Positions 33,260-43,203 are shown, counted from the stretch's first letter. The stretch: DNA of 43,203 nt from Folioceros fuciformis (GCA_049999805.1 JBNGIO010006371.1:169747-212949); one strand, 5' to 3'. Numbers and translations: made by a program. Notes: generated from the sequence alone by a model not told the origin.

Positions 33260-36065
33260 ATGGCCGCAGCAATGGCAGCGGTCGCCTGGGCGCAGGCGCA
33301 GGCGGGGGCGGGGCCGTCGGGTCCCGCAGCGTTGCAGGGCGGCTTCTTCGGGGATGCTGTGCGAGTGGGATTGCGGGTGCCGGTGGCGGGAGCTGGAGCT
33401 GGAGGAGGGAGCATGGTTTGGAGGCCCTTGGTTGTTAAGGCTTCAGCTGGATTCAAGGTGTGGATTGAGGGGTTGTTCAGGCATTAGGATTTTGGGGACA
33501 TCCGGTGAGGCTGATGGTAGTGATGGGACGTGTTGGATTTTGGGTGACTGTAGGTGCATCAGCAGCAGGAATGCGGGGTGGAAAGGTCAAGCCTGTACAT
33601 GGGAATGTGGAGGCCTGTGAAGAGGAGGAGAGATTTGGTTGTCACCAGTGCGGCCGTTTTTGACCAGCTGTCGAGCAGTCTGGAAGTAGCGTGGAAAAAG
33701 CTTCAGAAAGCAGGTGGATGGATGAAACAGCATGGCTGTGGCTTGAGAGATCACATGGCAGGGCAGGTTTTGATGATTCTAATGCGGTAGGCGACTGAGG
33801 GTTCCCTGTGCAGATGTGCTGACGAAGGAGAATATAGCCGAGCCCATGAAAGATATCAGGAGGGCCCTTCTAGAAGCAGATGTATGTTCCCACCGCACTA
33901 TGGACCTTGGTGTTGTGGAATGCTTGTTGTCGTTTCCTTTGTCCTGGCTTTGGGCTGAACTGTGGCCGACCGTTTTCAGGTCAGTTTGCCAGTAGTTCGA
34001 CGATTTGTGAAGAGTGTAGCGGACAAGGCCATTGGAACAGGAGTTATCAAGGGCGTAAGGCCTGATCAGCAACTCGTCAAGGTGAGTACGTTCCGTATCT
34101 GGGTGAAATTTCACACGGCTGTGTGAGAGACGATTGTGATTTTGACATCCGGGTTTGCAGGTGGTGAATGACGAGCTGACAATGCTGATGGGAGGGGAGG
34201 TGGCTGGCCTGGATTACGCAGCTAAAGGTCCAACAGTCATCCTCATGGCTGGTTTGCAAGGTGTGGGGAAGACCACGGCCTGTGGCAAGTTGTCGCTCTA
34301 TCTGAAGAAGAAGGTGTGTGCAAACCGTCCCTCGAATCTTACTCGTACCACGGTATCAGCATTTATCATGTACGCACTGACTTGGCGTATGGCTAACAGG
34401 GCAAGAGCTGTATGATGGTGGCAACTGATGTGTACAGACCTGCTGCCATCGACCAGCTTGTCACTTTGGGAACGCAGGTTAGCTTCTCGTGCTTGGTGCG
34501 TTGTCTTGCATCCAGATGTTAGCTGTCGCCTCACGTGTTTCTCTCACTTGCCACAGGTCGAGGTTCCTGTGTTTGAAGCAGGAAATCAAATTAGCCCTGT
34601 CGAGATCGCAAGAAGAGGTGTAGCAGAGGCTAAGAAGCAAAATGTGGACGTCGTCATTGTAGATACCGCTGGACGCCTTCAGGTATGGAGCCTGTCCCGT
34701 CTTACGTAACTGATTCTCCATAACCTCTCACGTGCGGCCCACGCACTCGCTGCTCTTTGCTTTGACTTATGAGAATATGTAACCCAGGCGGTTATTTGCT
34801 ACTCGATGGGATCAGGTGGACAAGGGAATGATGGATGAACTGAAACAAATGAAGCAAGCCGTGAACCCCACCGAGATTTTGCTTGTAGTCGATGCTATGA
34901 CGGGCCAGGCAGCTGCTGGTAAGCAAGTTCTATCAAATTGCTGAACAAAACAAAACAGTTGATCCATCTGTTGTTCACTGAGTCCTCCCTGTCTCCCGGG
35001 CAGCTCTGGTGGCGGCTTTCAATTTGGAGATTGGAATCACGGGAGCAATATTGACCAAGATCGATGGTGATGCTCGTGGTGGAGCAGCTCTGAGTGTCAA
35101 AGAGGTTCATCTGAGACAGTCTTATTCTACGCCATTCCACAATTCACCATGCCAGTGCTGTCGCTGGTATGGCAGCTTCCCTTTCCTGTGGATTTAAACT
35201 CTCATACTTGTATCTGATACAGGTGTCGGGAAAGCCCATCAAGTTTGTCGGAGAAGGAGAGGGCATGGGAGCTTTAGAACCTTTTTATCCTGACCGGATG
35301 GCAAGCCGAATTCTGGGCATGGGAGACGTGCTTTCGTTGGTGGAGAAGGCCCAGGAGGTCATGATGAAAGAAGAGGCGGAGGAGATGCAAAAGAAAATCA
35401 TGGAAGCCAAGTTCGACTTCAACGACTTTCTCAAACAGACTCGCTCCTTGGCACGAATGGGCTCAATGGGGGGTCTGGTGAAGATGATTCCCGGCATGAA
35501 CAAAGTAACTCCTCAACAAGTCCGAGACGCTGAGAAGAGTCTGAAAATCATGGAGTCCATGATCCAGTCCATGACAGTGAAGGAAAGGGCCGATCCCGAG
35601 CTGCTGGCCAAGTCACCTTCCAGAAGGAGAAGAGTGGCCAAGGGATCAGGAAGAACACAAGAGCAGGTACTCATCTCCTACGTTTCACGTTTAACCAGTC
35701 TTGAGTAGGCTCAAATCCCTGTATTTTCTCACGGCTGGATTCCACAGGTCAGCCAGCTCGTGTCACAATTGTTCCAAATGCGAGCCAGGATGAAGAATCT
35801 GGCCACCATGATGCAAGGTGGCACGCTTCCTGGACTCGAGGGGCTTGATGCAGCCCGGAAGGTATTAGCTTCACCGTCTCCCACCATATCGCTCTTGATC
35901 ACTGCGAACAGCAGGCTGCCCTAGTAACTCCCACCCTTGTCCCTGCAGGTTGCTCCAGGGACAGCTAAACGAAAGCGAGCAAAGTCCAACGTTCAGCAGG
36001 AGCTCACTGCAGCTGGGTCGTCAAGATCCATAGCCAAAGGCTTTGGAGCTAAAAAAGTAGCCTAG
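33260..36065 (+). CDS. cpSRP54: Chloroplast signal recognition particle 54 kDa GTPase
   Basis: A stromal GTPase that works with cpSRP43 and the receptor cpFtsY to deliver light-harvesting proteins to thylakoids, and also helps co-translational insertion. Exon 1 (33260-33457) carries an Ala/Gly-rich transit peptide. The N domain reads [37 protein letters not shown] across an intron. The G domain has [47 protein letters not shown] and [16 protein letters not shown]. The linker and M domain have [40 protein letters not shown] and [10 protein letters not shown]. The tail reads [12 protein letters not shown] and ends [11 protein letters not shown] at 36063-36065. About a dozen short exons have GT-AG borders. 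The transit peptide/N-domain junction is less certain. Confidence 0.93.
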
Positions 36066-36713
36066 GTCACAGTGTGGAGGACCTTCTCGGTAACGTTAAT
36101 GTCAGATGTCCCAGTTCATGCCTTCCGTTTTGCAGGTTTATCCTCCACTTGTAGTTCATGCAGGGGCCCTCCCATCGCCAGATAACAAGGACACGTCTAA
36201 GAATGTTGGAAGGAAAATAGGACCAGCCTAAATCGGCACAGGTGCTGACCAGACAGCAAAATAACCTCGGCATGACCCCTTGAATCGGAGGATCCGAATC
36301 GCATATCGTACGTCTCTGAAACCGGGCGAGGGTTCCGGATACGCCCGTGGAGCCCACGGAAGTGTCTGGGACCTCTCCCTTCTGAAGCCGTGGGGAGAGT
36401 TCTAGAGAGGTATGGCCGTGTGTTCTTAAGCCCGGACCAGGGCCGGCAGATGACAGTTGCAGAGCTCATTTCTCACAACCATCTTCAGATCCGCTTTGCA
36501 CGCCTCAGAGCCTCGACGTTTTCTTCCTCTGATCTCCTGGTGTGGCGGAACAGGGTATGTGATCCAATGCCACTTGCTGGTTCATCTGAGAGCAATGACC
36601 GCAATTGCGTTTATTAGTTGTGGGTTTTCTTTTAGTTACCAATTGACTTCACGACGGAACTGTCTGATTCGTGATTGATCTGCTTTCCTCGGATGCCCTG
36701 CAGTCAGGCAGAC
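36066..36713. promoter_or_regulatory. Region ahead of the first small heat-shock gene
   Basis: This follows cpSRP54. Weak heat-shock-element-like runs occur: ttcacgacggaac at 36648-36660, about 55 bases before the ATG, and gttctagaga near 36400. Neither is a perfect TTCnnGAA. Nothing else is recognised. Confidence 0.35.
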
Positions 36714-37327
36714 ATGGATCTCTTCCTCACTCGCGATTCGCTGGAGACGTTGTTGAATCTCCCCGAGGAATCAGAGAAGCATCTGAATGCCCCGGCCAGG
36801 ACGTACGTGAGAGACACCAAGGCTATGGCCAGTACCGCCGTAGATGTGAAGGAGCTGCCGAAGGCCTATGTGTTTGTGGCTGACATGCCCGGGCTGAAGC
36901 CCTCCGACGTGCAGGTGAATGCCTGTAGCCAGTTTAGCACAGTGTGTAGTGCTGGAGGTAGACACCGGTCGCATGGTGCACGATCTGCAAATTGCTGCGG
37001 GAACATCGTTTGTTGCTATTAGCAATGCTCGCACCTTATCAAATCACAATGTCGCGCTCGCATTGTGCTTTTCAGGTTCAGCTTGAAAACGCTAATGTGC
37101 TGGTGATCAGCGGCGAGCGTAAGGAGGATAAGCCTGAGGAAGATGTCAAGTATCTTCGTGTGGAACGGCGACCTTCCAAGTTCATGCGCAAGTTCACCTT
37201 GCCAAACAATGCAGACCTGGATAAAATCACTGCTTCCTGCGCTGATGGTGTCGTCACCATCACAGTGCCTAAAGTTCCACCGCCAGAAATCCTCAAGACG
37301 AGGAGCATTAAAGTCTCATCTGTGTAA
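36714..37327 (+). CDS. Class II small heat-shock protein (HSP20), copy 1
   Basis: An ATP-independent cytosolic chaperone that holds unfolding proteins during heat stress. Exon 1 (36714-36914) reads [20 protein letters not shown], then [20 protein letters not shown] (class II signature) and [16 protein letters not shown]. Exon 2 (37076-37327) reads [55 protein letters not shown] and ends TRSIKVSSV. The total is 150 residues. The alpha-crystallin core (GVVTITVPK and the RRxxKFMRKF block) is complete. The intron is 161 bases, placed right after the Gln codon of SDVQ, the same place as in copy 2. Confidence 0.94.
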
Positions 37328-38029
37328 TTTGCTGTTAGCAAGTGCCGTTGTGTCTTCAAGATGGCCTCTTCAAAGGCGTTGCAAACTGATCTCAACTGTA
37401 GAACAATCTACTAAGCTTTGTGTTGGAGACTGTAGGCTTCTTTTACAACAATTCCATCGTATCTATATCTATGAGGGCACATTCGTGTCAACAAGAGGAA
37501 TTGATGGTGCATCTTCAGACTCCCATGTTGGCAGGTTGTTTCCAGGTGGTGTAGCTGCTCTCGTTTCAGTCTGCCGAGCAGTGAAACGTTCCTGGTGTCG
37601 TGTGAGCAGTGCAGAAAAGGCCCTGATCCGATGGAGGACTCGAGTGATACGTTGCTATGTGTGTAGAAACGTTTGGAAGTAATGGAAACGGTTACTTCAC
37701 CTTGGCTCTACCATTTACCTTGGTTTCCGATCTGGTGTTTTCTGTTGGCTTCTAGAATGTACGGCCCTTCGTCCAATCCTCTACACCCAGTCCCCTGCTT
37801 TATAACATGCTCGGTCATTCAAAGTTGGCAGCTGGTTTTGCAGCTAGGTACTTGGATTGTCGTAACGCTTGTCAGAAAGTGATCTCTACTTCCCAGACAA
37901 TCACAACCTTGTTCCGGAATAATGAGCTGGAACATAGGGTGAGTCCCGTTCCTGAACTGTGCAGTCGACTTGTGCATCAAGCTGTTAGGAACTGATACGA
38001 GTCTGGTTTGGTTGTGGCGGCAAAGCCCC
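37328..38029. promoter_or_regulatory. Region between the two small heat-shock genes
   Basis: It holds the 3' UTR of copy 1 and the promoter of copy 2, including the heat-shock element cluster at 37912-37956. No separate gene is seen. Confidence 0.6.
37912..37956. promoter_or_regulatory. Heat-shock element cluster
   Basis: Two perfect TTCnnGAA dyads, TTCCGGAA at 37912-37919 and TTCCTGAA at 37949-37956, flank a further GGAAC at about 37929-37933. They lie 74-118 bases ahead of the ATG of copy 2. This is the expected binding pattern for heat-shock factor trimers. Confidence 0.7.
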
Positions 38030-38600
38030 ATGGATCCCTACTTCGGCGATCCATTGCAGGTGATATTCAGTCTCCTGGACGAGCCCGGCGATCGCGAAAA
38101 AGCGTGTAAGAGTCCAAGCAAGCTCTATGTGAAGGACAGGAAGGCCATGGCGAGAACCGCTGTCGATGTTTTGGAAGCTCCCAAGAAGTATATGTTCGTG
38201 GCGGACATGCCAGGCCTCAAATCGGCTGACGTTCAGGTATTTGTGCGAGAAGCTTTGCAACTTGGGCACCGTTCTCGCAGCGATGCGCGTGCCCAGCCTG
38301 AGCTAATTTCCTGAGTGGGATTCACGATTGCTCGACTACGACTAGGTGCAAATCGAAAACCAGAATGTCCTCGTCATCTCGGGGCAGCGCAAGGAGGAGA
38401 AGCCAGCTGATGAGGACGTGAAGTACTTGCGCGTGGAGAGGCGTGGCCGCAAATTTCTTCGCAAATTCACGCTGCCCAACGACGCCGACGTCGATCACGT
38501 TGCTGCTGCGTTCTCGGATGGAGTCCTGACAGTCACTGTTCCCAAGGTCCCTCCTCCGGAACCCGATAAGCCCAAGACCGTCACTGTGAATGTCTCCTAG
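38030..38600 (+). CDS. Class II small heat-shock protein (HSP20), copy 2
   Basis: A tandem paralogue of the upstream sHSP. Exon 1 (38030-38236) reads [20 protein letters not shown], then [18 protein letters not shown] and [16 protein letters not shown]. Exon 2 (38346-38600) starts with a GTG codon that is an internal Val ([19 protein letters not shown]), then [37 protein letters not shown] and [11 protein letters not shown]. The total is 153 residues. The 109-base intron is at the position used in copy 1. The N-terminal arm differs strongly from copy 1, while the alpha-crystallin core is well conserved, the usual pattern after an older duplication. The clear heat-shock elements upstream support heat induction. 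Confidence 0.94.
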
Positions 38601-39018
38601 GCGAGGAACTCCACGGCACACAGCTGCGTGTTAAATTTATAAATACCATACTCGAATACAAATACACACCTGGGTGTATAGAACTCTGGTTTTACCAGAA
38701 ACGAGGTTGTGGATGAAGTAAGTTTGCACGTCTTGGTGGTAATGTGATGACCTGTCTACTTCCCCGCGCCACGAGCACAATCAATTATGAGAACATTTCT
38801 GGAAGACCATCTGCACAAACATGTTGCAGCGTCCAGTCACATCAACGAGGCAGAAGCATTTAGACCAGCACAGTTACCCCTAAAAGTGGCATGGACGCCT
38901 ATGTACAAGATAGCTGCTGTCACGCAATTTCCAAGAGGGTTGGCTGCACTCTCCCTCTCCGCCAGCATGAGGCCGGCGTATTTGGCATGCCGTACCCTAC
39001 ATCAACCTGACCAGGAAG
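38601..39018. other. Convergent intergenic region
   Basis: This holds the 3' UTRs of sHSP copy 2 and the OTU gene. An AT-rich run, aaatttataaatacca (about 38633-38648), lies soon after the sHSP stop and could act in polyadenylation. No other gene is seen. Confidence 0.5.
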
Positions 39019-40131
39019 TTACAGGGGCACCGGAAGAGGAAGCGGCACAACCGAGTTGAAATGCTCTCCTAGCCCAAAGGCATGTCGGTGGTAAGACAGC
39101 CTGATGCTTGGGGTTACTGGATGCCCAGGCTCTTCAGCCCCGTACTCCTGCCCCATCTCCACGTCCGGAAGACTGGCTGAGTACACCACAATGTGCTTCC
39201 TCAAGGAATGAGCAAGGGCTCCGAGCTCCAGTTGCCCTCCCCACACGGCCGTTGCCTCTACGTCCGAACAATATTTCTCCAGCCTTTCCTCCACCGTCTC
39301 CCCCTCCACCTCGCTGTTCTCGATAAACGGCACAAAATCATCCGGATGCGCCCGCATGTACGCAGCTGCCAAGCCCCGCAGCCCTAAGTATGAGTGGCGC
39401 GGCATGACATCTGGATGCAGAGCCAACTGATCCTCAACGGCGCGGTACAGGCAGTGACCATCGGACTTGATCTCCTTGAGAGAGAATCCCAGCGGCCGGA
39501 GCTTCCGCTCCAGCTCTTCCTCTTCCACCTTCCGCTGGCTCACCACGTTGTTCTGCTCCTCCTGTATCCTCTGAGTTCGCTCCGCATCCTGGTGCGCCCG
39601 CCGGTCCCGCCACTTCTGGCCCTTGGACGGCCTCCCAGCCTGGACCGCCGCCTTGCCGCCGGATGAAATGCCAGCTATGGCTTTCACCAGACCATCCAAA
39701 CCGCTGCCGTCCGCTGCCTCGTCCGCTCGAAAGCCTAAAGACGCCAACTCCTTGGCGTGCCGCGCCTTCATCTTCGTATCCAGCCTCGACACCTCCTCCT
39801 CCGCCTGCTTCTTCTTGGCCTTCTGCTCTGCCTTGCTCCCCTTCGCAGCTGCCTTTTTCAAACCGATTTCCTTGTGCTGCAGCTCCTTGATCTCCTTCCT
39901 GCACCACAACCGTATCCAAACCCCTCATCCTTCAAACCCGACGCGATCCCAGCCGCAGGAATCACCAGTTCTGCAACACCGGACGCCGCAGAGCACACAC
40001 AAGCAAAAACCGAAAAAAAAAAAAAAAAAAACGAGAGAAGGCTTGCGAACGCACTGGTGCCGCGCCAGCATTTCAGTGCGCGATTCGCCGCCCGTCACCT
40101 CCACCTCCTGCCCCTCCGCCGGCTCCTCCAT
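39019..40131 (-). CDS. OTU-domain deubiquitinase, OTUD6 type
   Basis: A cysteine protease that removes ubiquitin; OTUD6-type members have a coiled-coil N-terminal half. Exon 1 (40055-40131) reads [20 protein letters not shown] and MLARHQ. Exon 2 (39019-39898) resumes [20 protein letters not shown]. The total is 318 residues. Residues about 25-175 are Lys/Glu/Gln-rich coiled coil ([20 protein letters not shown]). The catalytic domain has [16 protein letters not shown] (Asp and Cys of the active site), [20 protein letters not shown] and the His motif [20 protein letters not shown] near the C-terminus. The triad is intact. The 156-base intron contains an 18-base homopolymer, T on the coding strand. 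The length fits the family. Confidence 0.94.
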
Positions 40132-40710
40132 TGCAGCTCTGCAACACTCCACTGCACGGCCTACAGCACGAATTCCATCGTGTTTACAGAAATCCAATTC
40201 TCTCCAGCGACAGCGCCAATTACTGCAGCAAGAATAGGGCCAGGCGTCTAGACCGGTTCCTTTTAACTACTTTCGTTTTAGGATATACAAAGAGAACGGG
40301 ACAGAGAACTCGCTAAATGCTACGCTTAGCTATCGCCTTTTTCGTTGAATTAAGATCCAGGAGGATAATCTTTTTAATAATATGATACCAGATGGTTACA
40401 TATGTATCAACCAAGAAAAGTCTGCACATTGCTTGAACTGGAGAACTTTAGCCAATTCCTGGTCAGTCATTGTAGCCCAAGCTTCTAACTCACTACATGT
40501 AGCCCCTCGTATCATTTGGGCTGGACCTTTAAAGGATTTTGAATCCTGCTTGACCTTTATAGGATTTTGAATCCTACTTCTCCAAACTGGTGGATAAGCA
40601 ACTACCACATTCAATTTGAAATTCTCAACTACCGTAATCCTTTGCAAAATTGTCCATGCTCTCCACAACCAGAGGAAGAGTACTTGGATCATGTCACTAA
40701 TTTCTTGTAG
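40132..40710. other. Upstream region of OTU gene passing into repeat island
   Basis: The first part is probably the OTU promoter. Near 40530-40582 the motif aggattttgaatcct, with 6-base palindromic arms, occurs twice about 28 bases apart. A cttgatacc-like run near 40383 (atgatacca) resembles a reverse primer-binding site but is too short to call. Confidence 0.4.
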
Positions 40711-41454
40711 GGGAAAGCTCTTACATGGTGGAGAACTTATATGGACACCGTCAAGCAAGGTAATACAAAAGCAACCATTCTCACTTGGGCAGATTTTAAG
40801 AATGCATTGCAACTTCATTTCCAACCATTTGATGCTGCAACGTTGGCACGGAGAATGCTAGATAACGTAAAGCATACAGGAACTTTGGGGGAGTATGTAA
40901 TGGAGTTCAGCTCATTCATTCTACATTGCCCTGAAATGCATGAGTTAGGTAAACTCTACAAATTCAATTGTGGACTTCAAAAGTGGGCTCAAGATACAAT
41001 TGCTTTGACAAAAGCTTAGACATTAGAAGATGCTGTAGCAGCAGCCAATGAGATACCAGATGCAACCAAAGAGATACAAGACGGAGCCAAAGAGATACTA
41101 GATGCAGCAAAAGAGATACCAAATGCAGCAAACGAGATACTAGAAGTGGCTAAGGAGATACCAAACACAAACAAAGAGAAATTAGATGCAGCTAAAGAGA
41201 TACCACACACTTATCTTGTTGAGGGAGCATGAGGGTCTACTAGAGGAAGATATACAAGATCTTCTCCAGGAGGATTAAATTTTGGAGGTAGAGGACAAGC
41301 TAACGCCGTCAGGAATAATAGTGGAATACATGAAGGTCTTGGCAAAGGTGCTATTAGAAATGATAGTAGAATAAATAAAACTCCAGGCAAAGGAAGAGTT
41401 GGAGGAGCCATGGAGGAGCCACTGGAGGTCGTGGGGATTCAAAGATGACATGCC
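40711..41454 (+). pseudogene. Decayed LTR-retroelement gag fragment
   Basis: The frame after a TAG reads GKALTWWRTYMDTVKQGN, then LTWADFKNALQLHFQPFD, TLGEYVMEFSSFILHCPEMH and YKFNCGLQKWAQ. This is the pattern of plant Ty3/gypsy-like gag (retrotransposon gag domain with a TWW core). Stops at 41017-41019 (TAG) and 41230-41232 (TGA) break it. After the first stop the same frame continues into a heptad array. After the second, Gly/Arg-rich text follows (SSPGGLNFGGRGQANAV), as in gag tails, and then a poor zinc-knuckle-like segment (CFGTCFSCG). No protease, reverse transcriptase or integrase is seen in the window. It is probably a dead, truncated copy. Confidence 0.7.
41044..41211 (+). repeat. Eight tandem 21-bp units coding a heptad repeat
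   Basis: Eight 21-base units code heptads of the form AKEIPDA (variants TKEIQDG, AKEILDA, ANEILEV, NKEKLDA). All keep the gag frame although a stop lies just before the array. The regular Ala/Ile spacing suggests a helical coiled-coil segment. Confidence 0.85.
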
Positions 41455-41716
41455 CTTGCTTTGGTACATGCTTCAGTTGTGGAGATTCTTGGGCTTCCTT
41501 GCTCGACTACTTTCAGCAATAAGCTTTACCTCGTCTTGGTTATCATCCCTCTCAACTTCTTTGAGCTTCCTCTTTCCTTTAGCCTCTTGCTTTGGTACAT
41601 GCTTCAGTTGTGGAGATTCTTGGGCTTCCTTGCTTGACTACTTTCAGCAATAAGCTTTACCTTGCCCTGGTCATCATCCCTCTCAACTTTTTTGAGCTTC
41701 CTCTTTCCTTTAGTCT
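41455..41716. repeat. 131-bp tandem duplication
   Basis: Two copies, 41455-41585 and 41586-41716, differ at only a few positions. Each runs from cttgctttggtacatgcttc to gagcttcctctttcctttag. A third copy is started by cttgct at 41717 but then diverges. High identity indicates a recent event. Confidence 0.9.
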
Positions 41717-41831
41717 CTTGCTCCACAGCTTCCAATCTTTTCATGAGATTTTGAAGCCCTTTTTCTAGCATGGTGTTGGTCTTGGGCTTGGAGGTTCGTG
41801 CCTCTGCCATTCCAAGAATTGGTGGGTCCAA
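41604..41831 (-). pseudogene. Possible gag N-terminus of a second element, minus strand
   Basis: A 75-codon frame with a charged coiled-coil look (TNTMLEKGLQNLMKRLEAVE, QETKGKRKLKKVERDDDQGK) that ends inside the 131-bp duplication. About 60 bases upstream on the minus strand, TGGTATTAGATA (41891-41902) resembles a primer-binding site complementary to initiator tRNA-Met (TGGTATCAGAGC), as found just after a 5' LTR. This suggests a second retroelement in opposite orientation, cut at 41455. I cannot define LTR borders. Confidence 0.35.
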
Positions 41832-42596
41832 CTATGGCTCATCCATTACACCCTCTGCAACAAGAGCCTTCTATTTTCTATGCACTACTGTATCTAATAC
41901 CAGGGTAACACCTTCTTATCAACACAGAGGCTAGGGGCAGACCTACAGTTAGAAGCAAAAACAAAACCAAACCCCAACACTAGGCTTCCAAGTAGCTCCC
42001 CTTCTCCTTAAGGAGGGTTGTCAATTAGCAAAGAGCAAGAGGGCTATCAGTTAGCACTCTTTGCTGCTGCTCTTTATCCAAGAATGAGTCAACAAGAAAA
42101 CATGTGAGACAAGAGAAAACTTCCCAAGGAGCCTAGCTTTTTCGACACTGCCTCCTCTTCAAAACAAGCTCTAAGTAGCATGTAATCTCCACACTCCCAG
42201 AGCTTGGGGGCACCCGGGTTGAACCTGAAGAGTGTGGCTCAAGTTATCTCCTCTGGCTTGCTCACACTCTAAACTTGCACAGCTTATATGCACCCCAACC
42301 CTATCCTGAAGAGTGTAACCTAATTGCTTGCCATGTAAATCTTAGACAGACTTGTAGAGGATCACCAACTCCACAAAATTCCCAAGGATCGCAATTTGAT
42401 CTATAAAACGGGCATCCATGCCAAAAGCATACTAGCTTTCTTAAACTCAAAGGTAAGCCATGCACCACTCACTCTAATCTCAAAGACTAGATTATAGAAA
42501 ATGCCGGACGAAATCCTTCCACTATGTAGCAAATTTGATTTGAACTAAAATTCTCAAAACCAGTGTAATGAAGTCTAACCAACAACCCGCTACTAA
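41832..42596. other. AT-rich region, possible LTR remains, no gene
   Basis: No coding region is recognised. It could include LTR or leader sequence of the minus-strand element, but no terminal TG...CA repeat pair can be matched inside the window. Confidence 0.35.
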
Positions 42597-43079
42597 GTGC
42601 AGCACAAGGTGTTGTTGCACTTCTGCATGTTCGGATCTTGGTATGGTAACTATTTTCTAACGACGGTTACCATGACTTGTTCCATTTATTGCTTTGACGT
42701 ATGGGTGACCCTGAACACCAGCACAAGCAGCTGCATCCTTCTCGGCACCAAGCTACCGGGTGGACAAGCTCTGCCATCGTTTCACTGTCTCATAGCTCCT
42801 GGCTGCCTGGATGCTTATGAATCATGGCTCGGGAACTACAAGTTTCCTCATTCCAGCAAGCTTGCTCCATCAGACCAGACGGGCTCCACCGCTGCTAACA
42901 GGACCTCACAAATGAATCAGTCAGTCCGGAGTACCAATCCAACTCCGTCTCATCTCGACGTTGATGAATGGGGCAGTTACACATTCATGTCTTGTACAAA
43001 CACAGTCACGGTCCGTAACCTGTATTTCTCGGTGGAGGCAGGGCCCCTCGACAAGACGGCACAACGGAAAGGGATATGA
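42597..43079 (+). CDS. Hypothetical open frame, 160 codons
   Basis: An open frame with no recognised domain. It has a moderately hydrophobic, Cys-containing first third (FGSWYGNYFLTTVTMTCSIY) and a Ser/Thr-rich remainder (SSKLAPSDQTGSTAANRTSQ). Base composition rises in GC relative to the AT-rich island on its left, which may mark the next gene region, but I cannot confirm coding. It could equally be chance. Confidence 0.2.
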   Translation: MQHKVLLHFCMFGSWYGNYFLTTVTMTCSIYCFDVWVTLNTSTSSCILLGTKLPGGQALPSFHCLIAPGCLDAYESWLGNYKFPHSSKLAPSDQTGSTAANRTSQMNQSVRSTNPTPSHLDVDEWGSYTFMSCTNTVTVRNLYFSVEAGPLDKTAQRKGI

Positions 43080-43203
43080 CAAACTTATGCCGAGCGAGTC
43101 GTAGCACCGTAGGTTATATATTCTACTACAAGGCCGCCTGCGCGAAACGACGGGCTTGTAGCCGCGAGGGAGTGGCAAGACTGTCTCCAAGCTGGGGTGG
43201 GGA

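Noticed and set aside
38346-38600. A separate small gene starting at a GTG codon
   Set aside because: It is exon 2 of the second sHSP; the GTG is an internal Val after an AG acceptor.

Overview
The window is nuclear DNA from a land plant. It holds intron-bearing genes with GT-AG borders, a PLS-class PPR protein, a CrRLK1L receptor kinase, an LRR-VIII-type receptor kinase, plastid-targeted proteins (uL1c, cpSRP54, a CYP97A-type hydroxylase) and class II small heat-shock proteins. The genes are close together and most introns are only about 75-160 bases, which suggests a compact genome. The lineage cannot be fixed from the window alone; a seed-free plant (bryophyte or lycophyte) is a low-confidence guess. 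Two runs of exactly 100 N (6964-7063 and 22235-22334) are assembly gaps.

Layout. 1-466: an open frame running off the left edge, with an 18-residue tandem repeat. 476-5166 (-): a many-exon LRR-VIII/HPCA1-like receptor kinase. 6413-6963 (-): NIP7, with its 5' end in a gap. 7207-10080 (+): an E-class PPR protein. 10.1-12.6 kb: an AT-rich island with a repeat-rich ORF and a minisatellite. 14314-15549 (+): SnRK1 beta subunit. 16089-17766 (-): plastid ribosomal protein uL1c. 18092-20140 (-): J-domain protein. 20742-21566 (+): RabA/Rab11 GTPase. 22.3-24.2 kb: an AT-rich repeat island. 24227-26827 (+): intronless THESEUS-like CrRLK1L. 27748-30125 (-): cytosolic TrpRS. 30432-31080 (+): eL21. 31283-33064 (-): intronless CYP97A. 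33260-36065 (+): cpSRP54. 36714-37327 and 38030-38600 (+): tandem class II sHSPs. 39019-40131 (-): OTU deubiquitinase. 40.3-42.6 kb: decayed retroelement gag pieces with a heptad array and a 131-bp duplication.

The genes alternate in orientation. Four head-to-head pairs share short intergenic regions: NIP7/PPR, J-protein/Rab, TrpRS/eL21 and CYP97A/cpSRP54. Two of these pairs join genes of one theme (translation; thylakoid and carotenoid biogenesis). Most of the window is conserved housekeeping, plastid and signalling genes. I found no clearly new multi-gene system. The less explained parts are the repeat-bearing ORFs at 1-466 and 10662-11408, the gag-linked heptad array, the cysteine motif in the LRR receptor, a GC-AG intron in the J-protein, a stop-free intron in the Rab gene, and the single-exon CYP97A.
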